From contig VXCM01000424.1 of NCBI GenBank assembly GCA_014773175.1, positions 186,001-250,000 of the forward strand: a stretch of DNA of 64,000 bases, in the 5' to 3' direction. The translations under genes and the position numbers were made by a program. The notes beneath the pieces are model-generated. The model did not search any database, was not told where the DNA came from, and saw only the letters and a list, made by a program, of their open reading frames with translations. This document shows positions 26,577-39,000 of this stretch, one piece after another (the first letter of the stretch is position 1; the number at the start of each line of letters is the position of its first letter). The DNA comes from Lucifuga dentata. Lineage: Eukaryota; Chordata; Actinopteri; Ophidiiformes; Bythitidae.

Positions 26577-27018
26577 TTTTAAACTACATTCCTTGCTTCT
26601 TTAAGCTTTACAAGGTGACATGGCTTGAAGAGCCAATAACCTGCTGTTATTGCTTTTTTCTTTTATTGTTCTTTGCTAAGTGATTCTAAAAATTAAATAA
26701 TACATAAATGAGAAAAATTAAAAATTAAATAACACATAACACACACACAAGTCCAGTTGTAAATGCTACCATCATCATTTTTCTTCATAAGGCACAACTT
26801 ACCTAATCTATCTGAAATTAAGTTGTCAGACATATGACATGTGGTAGATGATTTGTGATTCATTTGTTATTCAGTTGTTCTTAAATTTATTTGATTTTAT
26901 AATAAAAATAAATGAGTATTTCCTTACATTTTGCAAGAAATTACTAAACATTAAAATTAAAGACTATTAAATCACCTATTTTGTCCCAGATTTGTCTCTA
27001 CAGCTTGATTTTGTGAGA

Positions 27019-27019
<1 letters not shown>

Positions 27020-27049
<30 letters not shown>

Positions 27050-27065
27050 GTAATAATAATAATAA
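27020..27065. repeat. (AAT)n microsatellite
   Basis: About 15 AAT units with one TAG interruption. Confidence 0.9.
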
Positions 27066-27806
27066 TGTATATTATTCTGTAAGTATTATTATACATACAT
27101 GTATCATACTTTTTTTTTAAATTTTTTTATGCATAAGTCTAATTTACTCAAACATTTCAAAAACCCACTCTTCCCAAAACAACAGTTTTTGTTTTTTTTT
27201 TCTTTCAACAATATAATTGGTAATGTATAACTGATGGACGCAGCACCATCACCTCCACCTTAGAGTCTCCTTTACTTTGATGGGCATAGTGTTTTGTAAG
27301 TTCTGAACAGCAATTCCAGCCCATCTGAAAATGGAAAAACAAGGAAAAAATAATTATTTTCCTTTGAAATGTGTGTAATAGTAGAGCACCTAAATCTAGT
27401 TATCTGCTCCAACCAATGCAGTATTGTGGTGAAAAAATAAATAAATAAATAAATAAATAACATCTTAATGGAGAGACAAGAGCTGGAGATATTCTGCTGC
27501 CCTGATGGAACAGACAGGCACAGACAAATAGACAAATACACACATACGCAGATTCCTCAAAATCCATTATAGCTTTAGACTTCAAAGCTTATAGTGGTAT
27601 TTACAGCATTCGCTGAAATTGGAGAGGGTTGCTCCATGTTTGCCAAGCAAATGCAATGCCTTGTGTAATGTGCAAAGCTCTGCACTGGTTGTCAAAGTGC
27701 AAGTGCTTCTCCATTTTTTCTCCGTGTGGTTTGTACCTGGAATTGTGAAATCATTGTTTGTGATTTTATTTCAGGAAATTCTCTCTCTCTCTCTTTTGTT
27801 TTACAG

Positions 27807-27980
27807 GTGGGATTTTTGAGCAAAAAGAAGGACCCATTCCACTTGTTAGTGCGGAGGAGCTTGCCTTTAAATTTGCAGTAAACAACATTAACAGAAACAG
27901 GACTTTGTTGCCCAACACAACATTAACATATGACATACAGAGGATTAATATCTACGACAGTTTTGAGGCATCAAGAAAAG
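27807..27980 (+). CDS. grik3: grik3-like exon 2: start of the amino-terminal domain
   Basis: 174 nt, starting with the last two bases of a split Gly codon and ending with one base of a split Ala codon. It reads (G)[11 protein letters not shown], then [19 protein letters not shown] and [21 protein letters not shown], the first beta-alpha unit of the kainate receptor amino-terminal domain. NRT and NTT are predicted N-glycosylation sites conserved in GluK1-3. A CT-rich tract followed by TTTTACAG precedes it, and GTGAGT follows. GGIFE normally lies just after the signal peptide, so an upstream exon ending in the first G of GGT is required. Confidence 0.95.
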
Positions 27981-30900
27981 GTGAGTGGCATGTTCTTGTT
28001 AGTCAGGGATTGTGATCAAACTTTGAATGAAGGCAACAAATCTGGCCAGTCAATCAGGCTGGAAAAACGCCATCTGTATACTGGAGATATACAATCTGTC
28101 ATCAGATTATGACTGAACATTTTACGATTTATTGTCAAGTGTTCTAACAGTGTCTTCTCTTGCTCCTCTCTAGCTTGTGACCAGCTGTCTTTAGGCGTGG
28201 TTGCAATATTCGGGCCCTCACATAGTTCATCATCAAATACAGTGCAGTCTATCTGCAATGCACTGGAAGTGCCGCACATTCAGGTGCGATGGAAACATCA
28301 TCCTATGGACAACAGGGACACCTTTTATGCTAATTTATACCCAGATTACTCCTCACTAAGTTATGCTATCCTGGACCTGGTGCAATTCCTCAAATGGAAA
28401 ACAGCCACCGTTGTGTATGATGATAGCACAGGTGAATATAGTGTGCTATGTTCATGTGCAATGTTACCTCAGTTCCTATAGTCTTATCTGCAGTCTTGGT
28501 TATGGCAGCATTCATATTTGTGTCTCTGTTCTTAAGGTCTCATCAGACTACAGGAGCTGATCATGGCCCCTTCCAGGTACAACATCAGGCTAAAGATCCG
28601 GCAGCTCCCTCTTGACACACTGGACACCAGACCCCTCCTCAAAGAAATGAAGAGAGGCCGGGAATTCCGTATTATCTTTGACTGCAGTCACCACACAGCT
28701 GCCCAGATTCTCAAACAGGTCAGTCTGAGGTTTACAGTATAAACCCTTCATACTGTGCATCTGAATCCTGTCATGTCCTATCATAGCCTTGTTGGACAAA
28801 TTAGTATGTGCGATCCTGATCCACAACACTGTCGCTGACACCCGTTGATTCTCATCAGATCAGATGGGAATGAAAATATTGAGGCAAAAGCACATCTAGG
28901 GTTTGATTTTCAACATGTCACAAACGTTTTTTTGTTTTTTTTTTTGACTCACTGAGATCTGGGCAGGANATTTTCAACATGTCACAAACGTTTTTTTGTT
29001 TTTTTTTTTGACTCACTGAGATCTGGGCAGGAGGGGCCTGGTAGAAGCAGGAGCATCAGTAACAATCAGGCTGCATAGCGAAATTTTTATGTCATGGATG
29101 TTCTGGAGATTTCTGTAATCTTGGCAATTAAACGACATATCTTTTTTTCCCTGTTCTATCACTGCATTCTCATATTGTGAAATCAAGCTTGAAGGATCAG
29201 ACATAAAAACACAACAAGCCACACAAAAATAAATATTAAGCTGTTGTTATGATCTTACCATACTATTTATGATGATCCCATTCCAAATATTATCACCTTT
29301 TTTTGTGGATGATATGTTGGAAAAAAAGGAATAAAATATCTGAAAGCAAGAAAAATAAGATTCAACATGTTTCATCATAACTGTGTATATGCATGGCCTT
29401 GATGTGAATGATAGTTATTCAACAAAGAGCTGTCAGTATTCACTGTGATGCACAGAGTCGAGATTGTGTAGGTTGTCTCCTTTCCTGAAAGATGTAAGGA
29501 ACAGGCTGGTGGATGCTGCTTTCAATGCACTTTCCTGTCAGCTTCTGTTTGCTTCCTTGCCTAATATCTCCAAATATTTCTTACAATGGGAAACTTTCCT
29601 CTTTAGCACCACAGAGATGCTGTATCACCAGTCATCACCTTATTACTAACTAATAAATATAACTCTAAACCAACTAATAATGTATTCCTCTTTAGTCACC
29701 TCTGTTTACAGGTGAATTACATGCTTCTGGCCACAAAATTAACAAAAATCAGTCGTCACGGCTTGGGTGATGTTATTATACAACTGTGACTGAGTTTTTC
29801 TCTGTGCACTGTTGCTCCATGAAAACACAGCTTTAGACGTGTATTTGAAAAGTTATATTGCATACTACTGCACATGACCACGTAACTGAAAGTTTGTTCT
29901 GCATTCCAAGAATTTGGTACGTCCTGCCAATATAAAGTGAACTGACAGTACAGTTACAGTCATTAAAATGCCCTGTCATTTACAATAAATGACAGTCACT
30001 CTGAAAACAGCCTTTGCTACCTGCAAATCACAATTTAAATGATATTTAGTTCAACAAATCATATTTATCCAAATTTTCCACTTTATCACAGCTTTATAAA
30101 AGAGGTTTTCTTGTCCAAAGCAATAAGTGAAATTCAGATGCATTAATATAACCATATTTTGACTTGAATGCAGGAAATACTATGTATACCTTTGGAATAA
30201 TTCTTTGTTCCATTTGAACCTGCACCTTTCTGATACTATCATGAAGAAAACCCTGCATTTTTCCCTGTTTACAACATGTTAGGTCCTGTCTTTTCTCTGA
30301 CAAGCTCACCTGAAGTCAAGATCCCTCTGTCAAGTTGTATTTCTCCTCAAATTGGACAGGAGAAAATGGGAAGTGTGTCCCTGGTGCATTTTAAAAGCAC
30401 TGACTCTCTTTGCCCTTCATTGTCATGTGTTTTTATTTTTTTATTTAATGCGACCCTGCCACTGCTGGAGGACAGGGAGGGAATGAAGGATTGATGAAGA
30501 ATAGAATAGAAATGTAAAGTAAGATGGAGCGCAAGTGTTCAGTGGAACTTTTTATGCTATGGTGAAGGAGTTGTGTTACAGGTTCAGCCTGCAGCAACAA
30601 TATGAGTGATTACTTTAATTAATAAATACCCCTGCTTACAATACAAAACATGACACAAAGTTTCAGTGTCATGTATTTGGCTTGATGTATACGGATAGAA
30701 AACTGAATTTGCCTTTGCATGAGCATAGCGTCTTATTTACATAACCTTGGCTTTTCTTCCTGACAGATGGTACAATTAAATGGGAAGCAAAGCCACCATG
30801 GGAACGTGGTGCCTTTGAATGTAGATTTAGTAAAAAAAAAAAAAAGTGGCAGTGATGGAGCATTTGGATATGAGGCAAAGATTACCATGCTCTTTTGATT

Positions 30901-33008
30901 GAAGGTTCTTATGTCTCCCGGGATAACGTCACATGCCACCAGCCATTGCAAACCATTTAAATGCATAGAAAAGCATCAAATTGTTGCTCTCCTTTACTTT
31001 CCGTCGACCACATATGGTGCTGAAATCCCAAATAAAAGCAGAAACGTATCCACTAAATGAACAGAATGTTAGTCAATATGCTCATTAAAAGCTGTTTTTT
31101 GCATCTCTTTAGCATCACTTGTTCTTACTCATGCTCTGACCCAACAAAATAACCATTTTCCCAGTTTTGTCTTCCTCATTTACACCTTTCTTTCCCATCC
31201 TCCGTCTCTGTCTCTTTCCAGGCCCAGACCATGGGGATGATGACAGAGTATTACCACTACATCTTCACCACTCTGGTAATGTAGCATGCTTGTTAATGCA
31301 AATAGAGTCACGTTTGTTCTCATCTCCCCACTGCTTGAGTTTTTGATGAATGGCAGCTAATTGCCAATGAGGCTTGGATCCAGTCCATAATATCAATTTT
31401 GTTTGACAAGCTGGAAGCATAATGGAGTCTTCAGTATGCTGTAGTAAACACTTCTCTCTATAGTAAAGTCAACAGAAGTCTTTGAGGTGACAGCGTAAAG
31501 ACAACAGATGCAGATTAAATATTAAATATTACTTCCAACTTGGAAATGACTGAAACTTTTGGTTAAGATAATGATTAAACTCAATAATATAATGTTATAA
31601 AGGGTACACATCATGATCAAAATGTAGTTGTTTTCCTTTCACCTAAATTTAAAATTTAATATTCAATACATTATAGCCATATTACCCAGAAAGTTGCTAG
31701 GAATTTGTTTTGGTGTGTAATGCATTCAACATGGGAAACACATAAATGGACTCCAGAAATTTTAACATTCAACAAATTTCAACAAGAGCAACAACCTTAA
31801 CAGCCCCATTTACATCTTGCATGAACATGTGATCTGTATCCTTATCCAGCAAGGTGTAAAAGCTTACAGAATGCATTGTGTTTGGAATGTAATCCGACCT
31901 GAAAGCGCACATATGGATGTGATGTCACGAATTTCACTCACAACTAGACAGGTGTAAATGCCCGTACAGTTAAGACACATTCATGAGATGAAATCTGATG
32001 AAAAGTTGAAAACCTCATTCCACCTCATCTTCCTGGTTCTGGTCACTCTGATTAATAAAGTTACTTTGAATGGGGAGTTGCAGGTTGCCATAAATGTCTA
32101 CCTGCACCTGAAACAGGGTCAGCAGCAGTTCTTAAAAAAATAAAAAATAAAAACATTTTTTTAAAAAAAGGATGAAACTCATCCATGGTGCACGGAATAA
32201 GGATGGGTTATACACAATGGCCCACCAACTGAGATCTGATTGCAATGCAGGAAGAATCCAGATAATGAGATCACATTTTATGCAAGTTGTAAAATGAGCC
32301 AAAAACACACTGAAATAAATTACATATCCAATGAATGAAGACAAAATTAAAAGCACAAAATCAAAATTTAGACAAAAAAAGGTTTATCTAAATATAAAAA
32401 AATCAACATATACTGTACTGTATTTAGATATTAATCACAAATAAAACCAGTTTTACTGAAACATTGTGGCTGCCTTGACATTTAGATTGCAGATGCAAGA
32501 GATTTGCCTGAACCAAGAGGTTTTGCTGTGTTTCTTGAAGAGGAATTGAAATGCATAATCGTAATCTACTGTCACAGTTGACACAACAGAAACTGCATTA
32601 ATCGCATTATGCATTAAAATCATGTTGTCTCATGCTGTAAAGTATTTTACATTACTGCTGTTTGTAGGTATTGAAGTAAAATTGGGCCAGTATTCTAAAA
32701 TACAAATGGAAAAAATGCTTGGTTTCAATCTATACTGCGAGCCGATTATATTGTTGAATGTTCCAGCAATATATATGATTAAATATTATTGTGTTATTGT
32801 TATTTCTCAATTTATTTTTAAAATTTCATCAAAATGTATGTTACTGCTTCATTCCAGTTGAAGATCTTTATGTCCCTCTAATAAAATTATCTAATCTAAC
32901 ACAATCAGACGCAACAGTTTCATAGATGCTGTCTGTCTGATGTCAGTACCAGCATGCTGTTTGCTGTTCCTTTCACTCCATGTTATTGTTATTGTCACAC
33001 GCTTTCTT

Positions 33009-33046
<38 letters not shown>

Positions 33047-36000
33047 NCCCGGACTTGGTTCAGTTTGTTGTGATAATGCGATATGACATATGGGTCCAGG
33101 CACAACGTGTGTCATCTTTCACGCTCGACAGTGTGGCAACGGCATTGTTCTGCCGTGCGTCATGTTAGTGTAGCATGTCTATTGCTTTATAAGAAAACCC
33201 AGTGTTCTTTTTTTTTTTTTTTTTTTTTTTGCCATCCAGTTTGTGTGAAAGAGTCCCAGTTTCCATACCCACATTACAGAAAATGGTGCAATATTTATTT
33301 GAAGATTAACTCTTAAACTTTTTAAAAAGTATTTTTCCTGTAGCAACATTAATTCCCATGAAGGCAGGTTATCTTTATGCAATCAAACAAACTGTGGAAT
33401 CTAAAGCTGCAACAGACTGTCATATTGATAGACACACCACTAAGAAGATTATACCTGGCGGCTTGATTTGATTCTAAATGATGAACACTTGCATGCTATA
33501 CATGGCGATACAATTTCCCCTCGATGGAATTCACTGATGTCTGTGTTTTATCTTCTGAGGTGAGGGAAATGCCAATGTATTAGAGCATGAAAAGGCACAG
33601 CAGAGTGGTATAAGATAATAACTTCCGTGTCCTTTGAAATGAGCCTGTCATAGCTGCAGCCTTGCCATCCTACATAGTCATATCAAAGAATCTTAGCTGA
33701 GAACTTTGTTATGTTTGCCACCTCCATAACTCTTCTGTATGTATACAGTGTGCTCTCAGGGTAAAGATTTGGATGTAGGATTACGTTAATTTCATGTGTG
33801 AAACACAATACTGCTAAAAGTGACTTTATAATGTTGTTTTTCTGGCATCCTAAATAGCCTTATGGAAATGAGGATGAAACGAAAGATAAATTAGAATTTA
33901 CAAACAATTCAATCCCTTTTACTTCATATTCCTAGCTTTAAATCTAAGAAACTGGTAATCTGATCCAATTTACTGAGCATTTCTGAATATCATTTAGAAC
34001 AACAGTAAACTACTTGGATCTCTGTTTATAAAACAGATTACTGTGCTGCATGCTTGTAGGAAAGAAAGAAAATCATTGACTGGCACATCCGTTCTTTAGT
34101 AACTGTCTTACACGCTCTCATTCCCTCAGCACTAACCCCACATGGTGCTAATGCAATATCTATGTTCGTCCAAATGTCTTTTTCAAGCCCTCTGGCCCAT
34201 TCCGACATGACGCATGTCAACATGTGACTTCTCACTTCAGCTACAATGGCTGCCCCAGAATTTACAGAGCTCAAATTCAATTTCTTTATGCTCAGAACTT
34301 GCTAAGGGACTGATCGTGCTAAATTATTAATCTGACCTAAGAGAATTGATGTTATCTTGTTCTTGATTTTTTTGAACTGCCAACAAAAATAACAAAGAAA
34401 TTACACATTTTACACAATTACACAACTTATTATATGTTAAAGATTATTTTTGCTCAAAATAAACCACAAGTTTAGGGTTAGGGATTTTTTTTTTTTTTTT
34501 TTTTTTACAGTATTTCATACACCACAGCTTGTGTATTTCTCCCCTGCCTTCACATTATTTAGCTTTAATGTACTGTAGTATCTCTTTAATAAGCTGCTAC
34601 ATCCTCCTCTTTTATGATGAGAAAGGAGATGAGAAAGGAGAAACAATGCAGCAGACCAATTGAAAACACAATTCCTTATTGCTGTTTGTCAAAAGGATTT
34701 GATGGCCATTGACTTGGAGCCATATCGCTACTGTGGTGTCAACATGACCGGCTTCCGCATCCTCAATGTGGAGAACCCCCAGGTGGCTTCCATTGTGGAC
34801 AAATGGTCGCTGGAGAAGCAGATACCACTAAAACCAGACTCAGGCCTCCTGGAGGGCATCATGACGGTATGTTTTATTGCTGTTATCTGTGTGTCTCTAC
34901 ATACTGTATGTTCTATGTATCCAAAATGGCTTATGTTAAAATTTGCTTGAACTTTAATATTAATCCATAACATAGTTAATTTCTACCTCAGTATCGCTGT
35001 ATATAGCATAGGCACAGATTCATGTATAGACAGTAGAGACATGTCCCTGTCAATATTATGTTCCTGCTGAATTGTCCCTACTAATATTTTCATTGGGTAA
35101 AGTTTGTTTTACATTAGACATTCCTTGCATATGCTCTGCTTAAGGCCATTAAACTTGTACTCTTGTACTCCTGTGATTTTGTCTTAAAATTCTGGGGTTT
35201 GCTTTTAGCCTAATGGCAGGATCAGGAAAAGCTAGAGCATCATAAATCCACTGATTTATATGGTATCAACTATTATTATTGGTACTGGGTTACTTACTAG
35301 GTTAGTGGGTTATTGGTGGTGTAGGTCCATTTTCAAATGTATATTTACCATGTTATGGTTTGCTTAAATCCTTTCATAGGCTTACATCCAATTAAGTGCA
35401 AACCATCATCATGTAGATAATTTGGACCATCAATGTAATGACATTCAAGCAATATTAACGGCCATACTATATAATTGAACTGGCAATGTAATATGCCAAA
35501 ATGACTCAAAAATCAGATTTACAGAGAATGCCTTTATTTCTAAAGAGACAAGTTTCAAGAAAATGTACAGTAATATACTTGTTCCTCTTTGTTTCAGACT
35601 GACTTTTATAGGAATGCCTTTGGATCCTGCACCAAATTTGGACAAAATTGTTGTAGTTGCGTGTTTTGTCTGTCCAGAACCTTCAGCTGAAATAATGTTC
35701 ACCCCTTATTCCAGACAGATGCAGCTCTGACCTATGATGCAGTCCACATTGTATCCGTGTCATACCAGCACGCTCCACAGATGACTGTAAACTCACTGCA
35801 ATGCCACCGCCACAAACCCTGGAGATTTGGAGGACGCTTCATGAGTTTCATCAAAGAGGTGATGGGACACCTTTGGCATGTTGCTGTTTGATAAGGGTTG
35901 TTTATATTTGGGCATACTGATTGAGTGGTGAACATGTCAACAGGAGTGGAGTAAAACTGTGTAGTCGTTTGAGACTTACTGCACATATTTACCCAGCAAA

Positions 36001-39000
36001 TCAATCATATCCGCATGCACAGCAAACAAAGCCTTGATAGACACATCAAAGCAATGCTGTTGTCAGTTTTATAAATCCCTGTATTCATAACCCATTTTCC
36101 AGAAAGCAAATAGTGTAACCTTTTGAAAGCACAACTTGCGTAATTGGTTCTTATTTCATCTAACATGAAGACAAAGCCTCAGAACAGATGAAGCAGCCTG
36201 TAGAAAATGGCAGATAAAGGGTGTACAGAGATGCTATTATTTGTATTTTCATTTGTTTAAACAACAAAATCATTTGTATTTGTCTCGGTTGCGGTTTAGA
36301 CAGAGATGTTAAAAATATGTACCATTCCATTGTTGCAATATAAATTCCTGGATCTATTTCACATCATACTGACCCTCATTCTCTTACATCTACATATTGT
36401 TTCATCCATGGCTTGGTCACCATGGTGGAGTTAAACTGGTGGTGCATTTTGTGCCTCAGTGCCAAGCATGCTGCTGCTTGTTGGCAGTGATGGTCCTATT
36501 TTCCAGTGATCTCCTCAATGGAGCTTCTGTCTGATGGCAATGAGGCAGAGTGTTGTCATTGGTCTCCTGAGCCCTGCCTCTACTCGCCCATCCAGAGAAT
36601 GACACCATTTTCAAAATGGTGCTCTGGCATTCTCCTCCACCAATGTACTGTTATGTCCCTCTGCAGTCTAGCTTCCTCACAATAAAGTGCCTACCACCCT
36701 GGGCCTCCAGGCCACAATCAGTCTAAGCTGCAATTGTGGCTGAGCTAACCACCTTCACATGTCACAAAAAGGACATGATCACACTGTCATACCATTGCCT
36801 GCACTCTGCTTGGCCTCCAAACAGAGAGAGGTAAAACAGCATTGTGTTAGCAGCCTCTCTCACATACCTGGTGCCTTACTTAAAATATTTTCAGTCACCA
36901 TTGCTCATTGCACTCAAGGATCAGAGCACAGGATAAAACAATCCTGACAGCATTGCCCTGTTTTTTTGACAAGGAGAGTCCACTCAGCTGATGGTCTTTT
37001 TGTAATATACTGTCCTTTGCTACATGCCCTGAATATGGGAGCTATGGATGAGGTATAGCTAATGATGGCACCCCACCTTGTAGCCTCCTTTGACACTGAC
37101 AGCTGTAACTGGCCTTGGTCTGCCAGCAGGGGTTAAAATATTGATTTACCACACAACTGTGGGCTAAGAGAGCAAAGCCGAAGCCGAAGATAAGCCACTT
37201 TGGCTTCCCCAAGGCAAAACAGTCTAGTAATAATCTTCCCAGGTGTCCTCATAAGTCATTAGACTTGTTATTATGACATCTCATCAATGCTAACATTTAC
37301 TAAGTGAACTCTGCTATGAAAAAGGCAAGTGTACTTCGCGATGGCATATCAGCGGTGGATACAAGGCCATTGGGGCCTAAACAGCATTCATGGCTGCTGT
37401 ACAATATCAGCCATTTTGGTTCTGACACCCCTTGGGCCAAATTGCCTAGCTTAAACAAATTAATAGTAAGGAGCTCTGATGAGGCATACTGGCATTTTCT
37501 AGCAATGTTCTAGCCCCTTTATCTGACTAAAAGGGGTCACTTATGTCCACTCAAGAAGAACTGAACATCCCCTCCAGCAAGGCTTAAGAACTAAATGAGA
37601 GGTTCTCAATCCTGCTCCTGGAGCTTCACAGCACAGCACAGATTCCATCTCTCCATGCTCTATCCACGTGTGTTTAGCCAATCAAGATCTGTGAGGCATC
37701 AAGTCATGATGAAGTGAACATACCTGATTTATTTTATCAGGTGTCAGTAGAGCAAGTAGAGATGGAAAATATGAGTTTAAGACTAGGATTAAGAACCACT
37801 GCAATATCAATATGAGCGATAATGAAAAGATCATTTCTTCGTTGTTATTGCCGATATTACTGTACATCAATAGTAAATGTTTGTAGTATTGTTATTGATC
37901 GCTTACATTCACATTGGATCATTTAGTTATGACAATATTCAAACATTTCAGTGGTACTTAGAAATGTTTCTGAAAGATCTGTTCTAAAAATCTGACCTGA
38001 TGCCATAATCATTTGGGTATGTATAGTGTGCATGTAGATGTACATTTACATGAGCACAATTTTATGCCAATTTCAGTCTAATTATGGCATTTACATGTTT
38101 GAAGAAATCGATTTATTGACTCAATCAGAGCAGAATCAAAGTTTTTGCATGTTAACATGCTGATTATCACTCAACCACACAGCTGCAGCAGTCATAAGAA
38201 CTGTGGTTACATTTTAGTGTACCATTATTTGTTTCGGAAATATAGCAAGGAATTTTCTGGCAAATGTGCAAAGACAATATTTCATAGGCCTATGCAATTA
38301 TAATATACAACAAACAATATAGAATTAAATATTTTGTGAGATTATGGAGGGTTGGTTGTATCAATTAGCAACTAGCTACCATCTCTATTAACCATGTGTA
38401 GCAACCATGACCACAGTTAAATACAACTGCATTGCTGTCCAATTGCAAACATAGCAGTAGGTTATGAAAACTTGGTTTAGGCCTGATTTATGCTTGCTTT
38501 GGGACATGCTTCTGGCATATTCTGAAGGTCAGACTGGCCCCTTGGATGTAGAGTGGGTGAGGCCTTTTAATGTCACTCTCTGAATTAGAGCTGTTTGAAC
38601 ATGCCACCCATCTCTACAGCATCAAGCCAAATGGAATGAAGTGTAAAAAGGGTTTGGAAATGAACGATGCCACAAATTTTTCCTTAAAGCTTCTTACAAC
38701 AGCTGACAAACTTTGGGGCAGACAGGAGAAAGCTGTCACCTATAGGTCTGCCACAGTTTGTGAGTTTTCAGTATCACAAAGATGTTGCTGCCTGACGCAT
38801 TGTGATTGATCACCCGATTGTACTGTACCAAGATCATTAAATATCTGGTGCTAATGTCACAGACTGAATGAATGAAAATGACACAAGAAGTCAATTAAAT
38901 TTTGTTTTTTTTTTGCGAAAGAACAAAATGCACAAAGAAAATTAAATGTTGGGCAGGGTATTTCAAAAAGGATCCCCTATGCTGATGACTGAGCATCTAC

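Larger units (their letters stand above)
26467..27806. other. End of intron 1 with microsatellites
   Basis: (AC)n at 26526-26572, (AAT)n at about 27020-27065 and (TAAA)n at about 27431-27460. A CT-repeat at 27780-27793 forms part of the polypyrimidine tract of exon 2. No gene otherwise. Confidence 0.6.

Noticed and set aside
31800..31965. Small MITE with ends CCATTTACATC and GTGTAAATGCCC
   Set aside because: Inverted repeats are short and imperfect and no target duplication is visible; mentioned only within intron 5.
36400..37500. GC-richer block in intron 7 as a possible extra exon or nested gene
   Set aside because: Exons 7 and 8 join in frame without it and none of its open frames shows a recognisable protein.
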